A stretch of 64,000 nucleotides of DNA from Candidatus Hydrogenedens sp. (GCA_035361075.1 DAOSBX010000004.1:1-64000); one strand, 5' to 3'; numbered from the stretch's first letter, positions 17,501-28,240 are shown. Notes: generated by a model not told the origin, from the sequence alone. Numbers and translations are program-made.

Positions 17501-20493
17501 AATCTACTACGAACAACAGCAACATCATCAATCATGAAAATTGAAGGATGTGCAGTCCGACAATTCTCGTAAACAAAGTATAAAATATGGGGGTTAGTTG
17601 TATAAGGTAATGGGATTTCTTCGAGAATCCATTGACCATCAGGAAAATCATCTGCAGTGGCAGACCATACCGGTGTACCATTAAGAGTATCCCAATAAAC
17701 ACTAATCTTACTATTTTCCGGGAAGTCGCCTTTTGAAACTCGTATAATGAATTGGAGGTTATCGGCTGATGTTGGGATATTAATTTCTTCTTGCCATAAA
17801 ACTCGGATATCTGGTTGTTTCTGTTTTAGTTCTACATACCACACACCGGTATGCGCCTCGGGGAAACCAGTTGGACCACCTTTTATAATGCTGTTGTCGG
17901 GTAATACTTCCCATGGTGTAGAATAGCCTGCTTCAAAACTCGGGTCCAAAAGAAGGTTGGGATAACATACCAATGCATTCTGCATTAAAAACACCTTGTA
18001 TCCGAAACAAAAATCATCTATCAAATATTTTACAGGTTCTTTCAAACATTCCGGCTTTATTCGAATTGTTAAACGATGCTGTGCCATATCTAAAAATGGA
18101 ATTAATTCATCACAAATTGTGATAGGTTGATAACCATTCCATAACGTATTATCGTTTGCTCTTATTGCCTTTATAACTTGACCATCAATCAAAATTTCTA
18201 ATTCCGATTCTGAGTCATCCGTTGCATCTACAATTTTAAGCCAGAACATTAATGATGGCTTCATATCAATCCCTGAAAATCGCAAAGCTCTCATGCCTGT
18301 AATAGGAGGTTCGGGAAGGGTACAATCTGAAGAATTTAGGTCATAACAATGGATAGGACCCATAGCCAATGCAATTGCATTCTTGTTCCAATACGTATCT
18401 GGGTCTATTTCAAAAGATGGATTCTGGATAGCGTTCTGGTAACAAACATCATTGGGACTAACGACACTACCTAAACCGCCATAAGGACTAACACAAAAAT
18501 CATCAAATAAAATATAGTTTCCTGGTGAAATAGAAATAATATGAGCCTTTACATGAAGTTCAAAACTACTATCACCTTCACCAAGCAAAGGTGGTGTAAG
18601 CCAACGTTCTATCTTTGTCCATACTCCTAAGGCTGGCATCCCATTTACACGAGAATCATAAATTACTTTTGCTGTTATATTTTCATTGTCACCTAACCAA
18701 ACTACAAAATAATCTGTTGGAGCAACTATATTAACTGGTTTTACAAAAAATGAGATTTTTGCTGGTGGAACATCACCCAAGTGTGCACACCAAGGGGCTG
18801 TATATCCACCTTCTGGAACAATTACATCATTAATATCTCTTTCGGGGATGACAGGTGTGGTTGTTAATATCCAAGACCCATCAACACCCGATTCAAAATT
18901 TCCATTAGGGATGATATAGCCCGGTTCAGGTGGTCTTAAATCAGTTATAGAACCTACAAGAAAATTTACATCATCTAACAAGAAAACAGTCGTATTAGGG
19001 TCAAGACTATCAGGTGATACCGCAGAAGGAGCCACCTGGCTAATAAATGAAACTCTATGTGGACTATTATCATTAGTTAGACCGGATGGTATTTCAGCCA
19101 AAATACGTGTGTATTGGTCTGTATTAGGAAATGCATTGGGTCTGTATTCTATCAGCGGTGTCCAATTTCCAGGACTCAATTCAGCAAGCAATTGTAACGG
19201 TGGCATAACTCCATCAAAAAGAATTTTTAATTGGTCAGTTGATTTTCCACTGAATACATCTGTCTTTACATAAAATTCAAGCCAAACCTGTCTTACCTGC
19301 TCTGGTGAAGGGCCTAACATTAAACATTGGTCACCTTCTACAGGGTCATTAACAATCGCCCAATTCCCTACGCCAATCCATGGCGCACAAAGCCCACCGT
19401 CAAAACCACCACATACAATCGGTATTGGCACATCAGGTAAAAGATTAAAATCTAAAAATAGCACAAAATCATCAAAATAGACTGTGTTATCTCCTGCCCC
19501 TAATTTCTTAATATTCAGTGTTATAATTGGATTTTCACCCCCACTAAACTGTTGTATTAGAGATAATATATCAAATTCCCATGGTTCCCAAGCCATAGGA
19601 TTTAGAATGGTAGCTATAGGGATTGATAATACCACGCTATCAAGAGTGCCCATTTTAATTGAAATTTCTATTATATCATCTGGGTTTATAGGTCCATTAT
19701 CCCTCATAATTTTAAATTGAAGCTTAGCATCTACAAGACCAGATAAATCAATTGGTAGCGGGTTCAAAAGAGACAATCCAGTATTTTCTGCATACGATAA
19801 TTTTGTTGGTTCTGTTCCCTTTGGAAACATAATTGGTTGTGTTTCAAGAATATCGACAACCAATCCAACTTTTGCTAAAAGGATATCCTGATAAACTTCA
19901 GGGTCATCAATTACACTTATGGGACCTGTATTTATTGGATTAAAAGGAAACTTAAAATCCTGGCTAATTTGGTCCGGTACTAATGGTTCACTTATTCCTT
20001 TGAACAACGCTAAATGAGTTGGACTTAATGCACGTGTATTTTCTTCAATAATAGAGTAGCTTGGGTCATATAGGTCTGGAGGATTTATGTCTACATTCCA
20101 TACTGAACTATCAGGAGGTTCAAAATCCCCTCCCTTTATAACCCCCTGGAAAATATTGTTTCCTTTAATAACAACTTCAGTAGGCAATCGATTTGTAGAC
20201 GGAGTCGCTGTATTATCAACACCTACAAGACTAATAGGGCGGTCTACTATAATGGGCTGGTTAATTTCATATACTGTGGGTTTACTGGGACCTGTTTGCA
20301 TAAGGAAAATAGATTCATCTGTTTCATCTTGTATAACCTGAACTAAATCTTCACCAGGAGTCACAATTCGTTCTCCTGATGAAAACGTAGATATTAAGAG
20401 AGAAAAGCAAAATGTTAATAAAGCAGTACCCAATAATTTATTAGCATAAATCATATATTTTAAAGGTACCTTCTTTAACATAATGGCATTCAT
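14581..20493 (-). CDS. Giant secreted protein with jelly-roll-like repeats and a beta-helix, coupled to the GspK-like pilin
   Basis: 1970 residues from the ATG at 20493, which has GAGGAGG 6-7 bases upstream and overlaps the stop of the preceding pilin gene. The frame extends to 20535 but without support. A long signal sequence (about 1-40) ends near TFSSGERIV. At least four carbohydrate-binding-module-like units begin near residues 359, 524, 684 and 839, each opening with a Gly/Asn-rich motif such as IIPNGNFESGVDGSW or NAIQNPSFEIDPDTYW. Residues 1004-1131 read as a right-handed beta-helix (short turns like GILNSGGVSKIYRCF, GVVNQGTAVILQSTI). The last 800 residues look like Ig-type beta domains. 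I do not recognise a named family. Its place after the pilins suggests a PilY1-like tip or surface adhesin, which is inference. Confidence 0.85.
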   Translation of the reverse strand: MNAIMLKKVPLKYMIYANKLLGTALLTFCFSLLISTFSSGERIVTPGEDLVQVIQDETDESIFLMQTGPSKPTVYEINQPIIVDRPISLVGVDNTATPSTNRLPTEVVIKGNNIFQGVIKGGDFEPPDSSVWNVDINPPDLYDPSYSIIEENTRALSPTHLALFKGISEPLVPDQISQDFKFPFNPINTGPISVIDDPEVYQDILLAKVGLVVDILETQPIMFPKGTEPTKLSYAENTGLSLLNPLPIDLSGLVDAKLQFKIMRDNGPINPDDIIEISIKMGTLDSVVLSIPIATILNPMAWEPWEFDILSLIQQFSGGENPIITLNIKKLGAGDNTVYFDDFVLFLDFNLLPDVPIPIVCGGFDGGLCAPWIGVGNWAIVNDPVEGDQCLMLGPSPEQVRQVWLEFYVKTDVFSGKSTDQLKILFDGVMPPLQLLAELSPGNWTPLIEYRPNAFPNTDQYTRILAEIPSGLTNDNSPHRVSFISQVAPSAVSPDSLDPNTTVFLLDDVNFLVGSITDLRPPEPGYIIPNGNFESGVDGSWILTTTPVIPERDINDVIVPEGGYTAPWCAHLGDVPPAKISFFVKPVNIVAPTDYFVVWLGDNENITAKVIYDSRVNGMPALGVWTKIERWLTPPLLGEGDSSFELHVKAHIISISPGNYILFDDFCVSPYGGLGSVVSPNDVCYQNAIQNPSFEIDPDTYWNKNAIALAMGPIHCYDLNSSDCTLPEPPITGMRALRFSGIDMKPSLMFWLKIVDATDDSESELEILIDGQVIKAIRANDNTLWNGYQPITICDELIPFLDMAQHRLTIRIKPECLKEPVKYLIDDFCFGYKVFLMQNALVCYPNLLLDPSFEAGYSTPWEVLPDNSIIKGGPTGFPEAHTGVWYVELKQKQPDIRVLWQEEINIPTSADNLQFIIRVSKGDFPENSKISVYWDTLNGTPVWSATADDFPDGQWILEEIPLPYTTNPHILYFVYENCRTAHPSIFMIDDVAVVRSRFPLIEVRPGGDLCIESISLMKGSTGILNSGGVSKIYRCFIGPFLDDGITVISDSVASISQTVIHGNNIDGVVNQGTAVILQSTIRANGGKGVVSKGNGDTSVIASLIWENRSGGLIAESGATLRSGWNLVHPDVTSGVTLIGSPIGVFPSTVLFVDYPWTGKLRTPIPAMVSLDTIIKNYLPSSMRTYIVNSGCGETANLYPFVDFESDMRSLINVQVSADEVPIVGTILFWTMCKVSPVLPRQITGRERDIGIGNDFNVDIKVVGDITLSDSMLYLVPEEYVPYVVGAVDQLVQINKLPAELKKPVEITDISGKIGRAEFVINNLFLSDDDGIQFTTNGRARLFLRVGQILIGIYSEYGTLMRLPPADTEFIIDTIQPRLREDLLSYTAGGFVFQNNDIVSPPSGFTYPPNWCPDILKPMAYSSGTLGQVAHIFFNNREPLSFALQCAFYDPYPVDIAGNVRSVEVSGFNNNRTDVNVTGSSPIFDLIANGPIYEGFEPYPPGLGCAYIVLLNDVDSVLSYSTQPSLIYSMTYDTAQTGYTQPWQTARTVWQWLNLLFGIDWHIRVKFGVRDLSGNVLYEPANLTQGELNIWWMIDPDFEITTAPKFGEWTNNPQIMYKLTRSVSQKPTNADPCLSIVGIRVWTALDPFNYETTQWIPVDVFNNRWGWIIDRESLDKNTPIVFSNGSITTLGSVISDRKYCGALLMATMTGADEAGNVRPLPTVLLGNKVDAIGTLTANAVPLAVWRNPCDFDIDTNLQVDTWWNRCTADYPTWREVNYNFGERDFGAVQRVPLPLYEDACNYRVEMKLKMSIVIPTQGYAISQYGFDVQIFEDSNLVAGGTVYMLQGATTAEIYIPTDFMNPPNDNPTFNLNWYTSVSNFLNAPPTKCEGLPADRLGDEGSPEKGYRKRDVKYDIVVRAFAQDITTGALITDSTPTKVSVTIYPPVGDTERAITAPSQPKDEQKIKLFIHE

Positions 20494-20494
20494 T

Positions 20495-23400
20495 TTAATC
20501 CTCCTCATATCGGGCTGCGGGCACGCTCCGTTCATATATCATTCGTCCTTTCGACTCTGCTCGGACCACAAATTCATCATTTGTTCGATAATTGAAACAC
20601 CCATCTTTATTAATATCAACAGCCTGACCTAACTGAACTAAAGCGATGATTTGAAACACATCTGACCTAAAACTAATGTGGTCAGCAACGGCTTCGTATC
20701 TCGACAATACATCATTTATTCTTTCTATATAGTTACCTTTTACACTAAGTGGAGTTAAATATTTACCAGAATTTATATCCGCTAATTCCATAGGAGAAGA
20801 ATAATATCTACCGTCTTCATGCTCCGGTCTATTCGTTGTTAACAAATATGAAAGTTGGAAAGCAGAAAGAGCGGTATCAGATAAGTTGTCTGTATAAGTA
20901 GCATCTGTGACAGGAATGGGATTTATTCCATAAGTTGGGTTACTCAAATCTGCATCTTTGGGTAGTGGGCTTTGGCGGTAAAACATTCCTGGTAAGCACA
21001 TGGAAGAAATGAACACCCTCTTACTTCTCCCCCTTGTATAGATATAAGGCTCTATTGTATTTACATTGATTTTATAAGATGTGGATTTTGAGGGACTCAA
21101 TACAATATTTGTTAGGAAACATGGAGCATCACCCACATTCCTAACTCGCAATGCGATAAATTTTTGTGTAACTTTAATCATCTGGGGTCGCCAGCCGGCT
21201 GCGGCTTGCTTCCCATATATAATTATACCATTTCTATCGGGTTGATAGACAACAACATCTTCAGGAATTATAGTATTATCTGTCCGATACCAATCATCAG
21301 GATGGGTCAAACCTGTTGGTATAGTAGAACCTCTCGGTTTTAACCCTTTCGCTTGTGCAGGGTCTGTAATTACTTCGATAGCCAAACGAACCTGAGTGGG
21401 GTCATAATCTTGATTAATCCATAATTTACCAAAATCTTCACTAAACAATTCATATGTTGGCGTTCCACCAGCATGTAGTTTCTCATCGTAATATTGAAGT
21501 CTACGCATTTGCTCTTCACTAACAACATTAATATAAACGCAATAGTCTCCATTTTCAACACCATCTTCTACATCCCAGATAAATAATGCTTCTGGCCTAT
21601 TACGTTCGGGATAAATCGTCCTATAACTGCTCGCATAAGCAAAAACTCGCTTTGGTATTTGCCACCGTTGAGCAACATCATTAATATCCACTTGAGGTCT
21701 ACCAAAAACTCGTGAACCATCAACAAGCCAACTATCCCCTGGCTCTGCATTAAATAAAGTCGGAAGTGGTGTCGGATATTGACCAGCCCATGTTGAACCA
21801 TCAACAAATTTAGGATAGGTATAGGATTCACCTGGGAACATAAACAAGAACAAAGGAACCCATGCCTCAGGATAAATATTATTATTTAAGTCGTAAGTTA
21901 TCATTGTTTGGAAATTGCCACCTGACGGGAACACGTCTGTCTCATTTGGATTCGGGCGGATGGGTATAAATTCAGCAGTTCCAACCGTCAACACCTTACC
22001 TTCCGTAGAAAACATTAAAGGAGCATCCTTTAATGTCTGGCCTAACTCCACTTTGTTTTTCAACTGTGATGCTGTTACTTCACCCCCAGTCCAAACCTGA
22101 CGCCAGAAAAACTCATCAGAACCAGGACGATAAAGAACCAAATTTTGACGAGATAAATCAAAAAGATATCTGTTTTCCGGATTTATAAATAGGGATTTCT
22201 GACGATAAGCAGAGGTTAAAAACTGATTCTGTATAGGGATTTTTATTCGGTCAATAACTCCCGTATAAGCAACCCCTAAATCTCTATTCTGTTCAAGATT
22301 CCAAAATGGATATGACAAAGTCAGTGTTCTACCATTAATTACCGGTGCATCTGGCAATGAACCTTCAGGTGTGGAAAAGTCTTTACTTTCTAATGCAATT
22401 TCTGTATATGATTTAGCTAACGGTGTGCTATTATATGTTCTCACAACAAAATCAATATCTGTCTTTAGCCTATATGGATTTTCGTTTGTATAGCCAAACA
22501 GTGGGAAATTATTTGGTTCTTCATTATTTATCATTACATTAACAATCTGTTCTAAGTAATGAGGCGATTCCTCCCAATCGTCATAATAGCCATCTGTGGC
22601 TTCCCACCTATTACTTAAACCATGCTTATCACCTGCATACTCCGGATGTTTTCGATTCAACGAGCGATAAAAATCCCAAAGCATACAATCAGGAATCCAC
22701 CACGACGCAAAATCTGGATTCAGTTGCAATTCATTCGGTGCAGGTAAAATATCATCTATTGCACGGTTAGTTACGTCAAGTTCGTTATATGAAACTCCAT
22801 CAACTAACCCGCCTTTCTGGTCATACAAACAAACAACAACGCAATCTCCTGGATTCCATCGTTTTTCCACAAATGCCTTCCATTGTGGCGGGTCATCATC
22901 TGTACCTAAATATGGTGCAATTAGATCTGGGTTTCCAGAATAATTAAGACCTGTCGTTTTATTTGGCGGATTATTCCCATCATAAGGGTCGCTAATAAAA
23001 TCAACCTCTATGTTGCCGGTAAAATATGTCATTGACTTTAAATGGAAAACAGGTAGCATTCCACTCTCATAACTACCATAACCATAGACCCTATTGTTGC
23101 TATAAGGACCAATACGTCCTTCGTCTACACCTTCATTATATAAAATATTTAGAGGGTTACTTTCGTCCGTTGGTCTATCGTCTACAAAACCGTTAAGATT
23201 ATTATCAACACCATCTTTTTCAAGGATACCTAACTGAGTCTTTCCTCCTGTCAATAATACCCTCCCATCGCCATCATTATCATAACCATCATTTTCAGGC
23301 TCATTGGGTAAAATTCCCCCCTGTAAAATTAATTTTGCAATATCATTCACACTAACGATTTGGTCGATCTTTCTCCGTTCCGTTCTATCTACTTTATCTG

Positions 23401-26400
23401 TTCCAGAAATATCTACATCAATCAATGGAAACTCTACAGATGACAGGGGTACAATGCGGTCCCATGCTTTTCTTGGACCTGCCACATTAATATTCAAATT
23501 CGATGGTGTGCTTTCAATTTCATTATCGAATACATTATCATTTAAAACACCATCACTATTATAATCGACAAGGTCCTCCTCTAAACTTGCATTTGTATAC
23601 CTTCTGTTAAACACATTTTCCACTTCCTCTAAACCTACAAAAGGAGTGGTAATATAGGTCAAAAACTCCAATTCAGCAGGAGGAGCAACATCAGGGATAA
23701 TGTTACAAACTCCAATTCCGTTCTTTTTAATAATAGAATCGGGATTATAATTTACATCTTTATAATGGTCATACTTATCATTGGGTAAATCCGTTGACGA
23801 ATCAAAAGTCAATAATAAACGACCTTTAGGAGCGATGGTGTATCTATCGTTTGGATTGTTAGGGTCACCAATTTTTGCAACAACTTTATATGGGTCGATT
23901 CTAAAACCGTTTTTATCTCTGGGAATACCTATCTCGAGGGTATAACCTGTCAAATCAATATGCTTATTTGAAATATTAGTCAATTCTATATATTCATGGT
24001 CTGGTTCCTGGCTAAACTCCAGATAATTCAATGCGATAGGACTACCCGAATTGACATTTTCTGCCCAAAACGCAATACATAATACAAAATCATTGGTATT
24101 ATCTCCATCATCGGGTGTATACGGAGGAACTGTAACAGTAAAGGTTTTTCCATTCACGGGTCGTTCTTCTGGTAAAATTCCATCTAACCAGTAGTTAGGA
24201 GGAGGTAATGTTTGTGACTCCAATTGTCCGGGTAAAAACACTTTCCCTGTTTCTTCGCCACGGGCATTAACACCAATCCAAGCATCTTGTACTCGTTGAA
24301 ATACCGCATCGTCATTTACAAGATTCGGTTCGTTTCTGACGTCATCCAGCACAGATGGTTCTATTAAAGTGTCATCATCTAATACGTCCGGGGCATTGAC
24401 ATTTACAGCACAATATTTAACAGCATATTTGAGATGTTGAGTGCTACCTCTCTTTAATGTGTGGTCTGTTAAATTATTTGTATTCAATACTAAATAATAT
24501 CTCCCTGGGGGCAATTGTTTCGTGGCTCGAATCCGAAACTCAATCACATTCGGGAAATCAAACTCTTGAGAAGGTGATGTTGTATTGTCAATATATCTAA
24601 ACGTTTCTTCCGTAGTCTCATAATAATTCTCTTTTCCTAAAACATTAGCACTCAACACCCATGGGACAGCTGGCACTATATCGTGTTCATCATCATCAAC
24701 AAATCGGTTACTTAATGCTTCAACATCTGCAAGGAACAAGGGGATACCTGGCGAATAATTAGTTCGATAGTAGTTATAGTAGTTTTGATACACCGGCACT
24801 TCCAGTTCAAGCCTACGCACTGGTCGTACCATGAGTTCCGTTATTCGTATTGATTCCACCCCAGCAACTGTATAACTTATTGAACGTAAATCTTTCAATA
24901 TGGTTCCATCTGTACTTATGCCATTATCAACTCGATTTGCCCACCAGTAATCGTTAATTGCAAAGAAAATATTTCTCTCTTCTAATGTCTCCTTCATATA
25001 ATTTTCTATTTCTTTCAAAGGGAAGTTCTCTGGATTATGTCCCTTTTCAAAAACAGATAGCGTGTTCTTATTTGTACTCGGGTTATATACCTTTTCCTCT
25101 GATGAACTTAAAGAACTCGGCACTTTTTCTGTTGTTAACCTCGTTTGAACTACATCACTATCTCTCATATCTACTAAATTTACAGCAAATTGAATTGTCT
25201 TTAACAATGGGTCCACAGGAAAATTGAAACATTGGGTTTCAGAATTGGGATTCATTGCAGAGACTGGAATACCACTTACATTATCATAGTTATAGAAAAA
25301 GAAACCAGGTTCATTGTTATCCTCTTGAAACCATGTAGACCAGTCATCCTCATAACTTCTTAATCCTTCAGCAAAATAAAAGGCGTCATAGGCAGTCGGT
25401 AATTTCCATGAAATAGTATTAAGGGTCGAGGCAGGCTTTACAAACATCATAAGAGTTGAGGCAATTTGGTTAGCAGACGCATAATTAATATTTACAGGAT
25501 TAATTCCACGGAGAGACGCTCCAAATTTTTTTGTTTGTACGTTTTTTGATAATCCAAAAGAAGTTAACACTGACATTATCTGACTAATATTTTTTGACCC
25601 CGGCTCACCATATTCTAATAGTTCGGAGATTTGGTCTGTCGTGCTAATAATTCTGTCACCCAATTCCCCAAGTTCATCTGTAACACCATTTTGATTATCA
25701 TCTGCAAAATCTCGTTCAGCAATTTTATTCAAATAAGGTCTTGCTTTTTGAAATTCACCTGGTTCATCAATCCCTTCAAGAATTCCTAACCAATTATTTA
25801 CACCATTATCAACAATCCCATCGCCATCATCATCTAATCCATTTGTTAACAAAAGGAAAGCATTAGCATTATCATCAGCAACACCATACCCCGGAAATGC
25901 CATATCATAATATAACGGCGAAGAACCTACACCTAAAGAATAGTCCGACACAGAACTATCAATCTGTCCATGAGATGCTCCTGTTAACAAATTCCAAAAC
26001 TTTCGGGCTATATTTCTTCCACTGGTAGGTAAAAATCGCGTTTCCATTCCATAACCCAACAACCATGGGGACGACATTCCTGGAACAAAATATGTTCGAC
26101 GTAGTTTGTCTGCAAGGCTCGTCTCCGGAACGGTAAAATTAAAGTCTATAGGATAGTGCCCTCCCGTAGCATTCAAGTTGATTTTACTACTCTCATCTTC
26201 TATATATACCGCCATTCTACCATATAAATCACATATAGGCTCACCTGTATGAGTAATATGAATAAAGGGAATTAAACTCTCATAATTGATATCCCTTGTA
26301 ACTCCTCCAGCAATATCTTTATATTTCCCTCGTGTTGGATATATTTGGATTCCCGGTAAAAAGACATTACCATTAGCATCAAGAAAATGATTGATTTCTA

Positions 26401-28150
26401 TGAAAGATGCACTTTTTGCAGAACGAAATCGATAGGTATCTTCCAGATTCCAGTTTCCCGGCATAGCAAATTTGGCATACATATAATCATAAACCTCCAC
26501 ATCTGCTTGATTATTTTTGTAAATATCATATATGGGAGCACCCCGATTTGGACCAGAGGTTACGAATCCTTTCAAAACAAATGGCGGTCCTGCTAATTCA
26601 AGGACTTCACTTCCTATCCTGCTCGTATCGGTTATTTTAAAAAATCTCTCTAAATTATTAGGTCCTATATAAGCATAGGTTTCAAAATTATTTACAAGCA
26701 TATCATAGTCATTATCAAGACAGTCGACATTCTCCGCTGTTAAAGTGCATACTTTCCCTGAAATAGGATTAACTATTTCTATTGATGACGGCATAATAAT
26801 TTGAAGATATACCAAGTTGCCATTTTCATCCGGAACCATATCATATTGATTAATAACCCCATCCGCATTCCAGTCCACCTTGATTCGTAATCCAGGCAGA
26901 GGTGCGGTTAAAAATAATTGTTCTCGTGGGTTTCCATTATCATCTTTATCATCATCATCGATAAGACCGTTACAATCATTGTCTAAACCATCATTCCCAC
27001 CCCAATATACAAAAGCACCTATCTCAAATACTTCTTCCGGGTCCGGAGTACATACTTTTTTATCTCCTACCTGTTCACAGAACTGGTCTGTTGGGTCATA
27101 CAAATCATCTGCACCAAAAACGGGACCTTCTTCATTAATATCATTATCTGGCTTTTCATCCACAAGACCATTTAAATTGTTATCTAAACCATCATCACGA
27201 ATTTCTCTTATATCTCCTGCGGAATCTGTTATTAAACCGCTAAATAAACGGTCTGCGGACATTGGCATCCATATTGCGTCTTTATATCCATCCCCGTCTA
27301 AATCTACATCAGCCCAGGCATTAACCCATTCACGAGTATAAAGTTGTCCGTTAGCATAAGATACCCCATTTCTATCCGCTCCTGTAAACACAGGAGAACC
27401 ATCCGGATATTGAACCCTGCCATACATAGCAGGCAACAAAAATGGCGCCACATTAGACGGTATATCACCGTCTCTTGTTATCTCATTAAAACTCTTGGCA
27501 TTTATATTGACCCGATAATAGAGATAATTATTTCCTTCTTTCTGTGGTAGAACCACCCACTTAGAAGGGTCAGCATCCGGAACAACTAATTCTGCATTCA
27601 AATCATAAATAACAGGCGCATTTAGATTCTCTATTCGTGGGTAAAAAAGCCAATTGCGACTCCGTGGTCCATTATAGAGTAACTCATAATATCCATCAGC
27701 AAAACGGACATATAGAAATCGTCGATTAAGAGGAAGATTTAACATATAACCTTGCAAATTTGGGAAATGCACCCAAGGTCGTGACACATCAATATAGGGG
27801 ATGCCCTGTTTTGACTGGAGTGAACTTCGTAGAACCAAACCTGCTGGGCCTAATCCTACATTACGAATTGCCCATGGTTTACCTGCAACCCAGGAACCAT
27901 TAAAAAAGGAACGCCACGAATGGTCTGTTGAAGATGCAAAAGGATGCTGATTTAAATCATTATTTAAGTAAGACATGGCGATATTCATCGCCCCGCGTAA
28001 CAGCTCGTCTGATTGAGCCTGACGGAGTGATAAATCCGCTACATATAATTCCCCACGTGTAACAAAATAGAAAGTAAAGCCTATCGCAAGAAGAATAGCA
28101 ATTATTCCAATTGCTAATACTAATGCCGCGCCCGTATTCTTTTTTTGCAT
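20495..28150 (-). CDS. Giant GspK/PilX-like pilin (2551 residues) with MopE-type metal-binding motifs and lamin-tail-like modules
   Basis: The prepilin leader MQKKNTG is followed by AALVLAIGIIAILLAIGF and lacks Glu5, as in GspK. Next comes the family helix with RQAQSDELLRGAMN. A helix-hairpin-like GINPVNINYASANQIASTL lies at about 883. Asp/Asn-rich motifs like DGLDNDCNGLIDDDD recur (about 316, 383, 475, 775, 815 and 1620-1650), matching the MopE-type putative metal-binding pattern. About 1370-1480 resembles a lamin-tail domain (HEYIELTNISNKHIDLTGYT). A second similar piece lies near 1770 (WNPGDCVVVCLYDQKGGLVDG). The C-terminus (SDVFQIIALVQLG ... ESKGRMIYERSV) again resembles GspK. Usual GspK length is about 320, so this is eight times larger. 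AAGGAG lies 10 bases before the ATG. It probably caps the filament tip. Confidence 0.85.
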   Translation of the reverse strand: MQKKNTGAALVLAIGIIAILLAIGFTFYFVTRGELYVADLSLRQAQSDELLRGAMNIAMSYLNNDLNQHPFASSTDHSWRSFFNGSWVAGKPWAIRNVGLGPAGLVLRSSLQSKQGIPYIDVSRPWVHFPNLQGYMLNLPLNRRFLYVRFADGYYELLYNGPRSRNWLFYPRIENLNAPVIYDLNAELVVPDADPSKWVVLPQKEGNNYLYYRVNINAKSFNEITRDGDIPSNVAPFLLPAMYGRVQYPDGSPVFTGADRNGVSYANGQLYTREWVNAWADVDLDGDGYKDAIWMPMSADRLFSGLITDSAGDIREIRDDGLDNNLNGLVDEKPDNDINEEGPVFGADDLYDPTDQFCEQVGDKKVCTPDPEEVFEIGAFVYWGGNDGLDNDCNGLIDDDDKDDNGNPREQLFLTAPLPGLRIKVDWNADGVINQYDMVPDENGNLVYLQIIMPSSIEIVNPISGKVCTLTAENVDCLDNDYDMLVNNFETYAYIGPNNLERFFKITDTSRIGSEVLELAGPPFVLKGFVTSGPNRGAPIYDIYKNNQADVEVYDYMYAKFAMPGNWNLEDTYRFRSAKSASFIEINHFLDANGNVFLPGIQIYPTRGKYKDIAGGVTRDINYESLIPFIHITHTGEPICDLYGRMAVYIEDESSKINLNATGGHYPIDFNFTVPETSLADKLRRTYFVPGMSSPWLLGYGMETRFLPTSGRNIARKFWNLLTGASHGQIDSSVSDYSLGVGSSPLYYDMAFPGYGVADDNANAFLLLTNGLDDDGDGIVDNGVNNWLGILEGIDEPGEFQKARPYLNKIAERDFADDNQNGVTDELGELGDRIISTTDQISELLEYGEPGSKNISQIMSVLTSFGLSKNVQTKKFGASLRGINPVNINYASANQIASTLMMFVKPASTLNTISWKLPTAYDAFYFAEGLRSYEDDWSTWFQEDNNEPGFFFYNYDNVSGIPVSAMNPNSETQCFNFPVDPLLKTIQFAVNLVDMRDSDVVQTRLTTEKVPSSLSSSEEKVYNPSTNKNTLSVFEKGHNPENFPLKEIENYMKETLEERNIFFAINDYWWANRVDNGISTDGTILKDLRSISYTVAGVESIRITELMVRPVRRLELEVPVYQNYYNYYRTNYSPGIPLFLADVEALSNRFVDDDEHDIVPAVPWVLSANVLGKENYYETTEETFRYIDNTTSPSQEFDFPNVIEFRIRATKQLPPGRYYLVLNTNNLTDHTLKRGSTQHLKYAVKYCAVNVNAPDVLDDDTLIEPSVLDDVRNEPNLVNDDAVFQRVQDAWIGVNARGEETGKVFLPGQLESQTLPPPNYWLDGILPEERPVNGKTFTVTVPPYTPDDGDNTNDFVLCIAFWAENVNSGSPIALNYLEFSQEPDHEYIELTNISNKHIDLTGYTLEIGIPRDKNGFRIDPYKVVAKIGDPNNPNDRYTIAPKGRLLLTFDSSTDLPNDKYDHYKDVNYNPDSIIKKNGIGVCNIIPDVAPPAELEFLTYITTPFVGLEEVENVFNRRYTNASLEEDLVDYNSDGVLNDNVFDNEIESTPSNLNINVAGPRKAWDRIVPLSSVEFPLIDVDISGTDKVDRTERRKIDQIVSVNDIAKLILQGGILPNEPENDGYDNDGDGRVLLTGGKTQLGILEKDGVDNNLNGFVDDRPTDESNPLNILYNEGVDEGRIGPYSNNRVYGYGSYESGMLPVFHLKSMTYFTGNIEVDFISDPYDGNNPPNKTTGLNYSGNPDLIAPYLGTDDDPPQWKAFVEKRWNPGDCVVVCLYDQKGGLVDGVSYNELDVTNRAIDDILPAPNELQLNPDFASWWIPDCMLWDFYRSLNRKHPEYAGDKHGLSNRWEATDGYYDDWEESPHYLEQIVNVMINNEEPNNFPLFGYTNENPYRLKTDIDFVVRTYNSTPLAKSYTEIALESKDFSTPEGSLPDAPVINGRTLTLSYPFWNLEQNRDLGVAYTGVIDRIKIPIQNQFLTSAYRQKSLFINPENRYLFDLSRQNLVLYRPGSDEFFWRQVWTGGEVTASQLKNKVELGQTLKDAPLMFSTEGKVLTVGTAEFIPIRPNPNETDVFPSGGNFQTMITYDLNNNIYPEAWVPLFLFMFPGESYTYPKFVDGSTWAGQYPTPLPTLFNAEPGDSWLVDGSRVFGRPQVDINDVAQRWQIPKRVFAYASSYRTIYPERNRPEALFIWDVEDGVENGDYCVYINVVSEEQMRRLQYYDEKLHAGGTPTYELFSEDFGKLWINQDYDPTQVRLAIEVITDPAQAKGLKPRGSTIPTGLTHPDDWYRTDNTIIPEDVVVYQPDRNGIIIYGKQAAAGWRPQMIKVTQKFIALRVRNVGDAPCFLTNIVLSPSKSTSYKINVNTIEPYIYTRGRSKRVFISSMCLPGMFYRQSPLPKDADLSNPTYGINPIPVTDATYTDNLSDTALSAFQLSYLLTTNRPEHEDGRYYSSPMELADINSGKYLTPLSVKGNYIERINDVLSRYEAVADHISFRSDVFQIIALVQLGQAVDINKDGCFNYRTNDEFVVRAESKGRMIYERSVPAARYEED

Positions 28151-28240
28151 AAACTAATTACTCCTTCATGAAGGATAATAACATTCTCGATAAAGTTTAT
28201 TAAATTTTTACGAGTATTTCAATTTTTACACTACGTTTCA

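Noticed and set aside
26880..27341. 153-codon plus-strand reading frame
   Set aside because: It is the Ser/Pro-rich mirror of the Asp/Asn-rich metal motifs of the GspK-like pilin. It has no ribosome site and no protein-like features.
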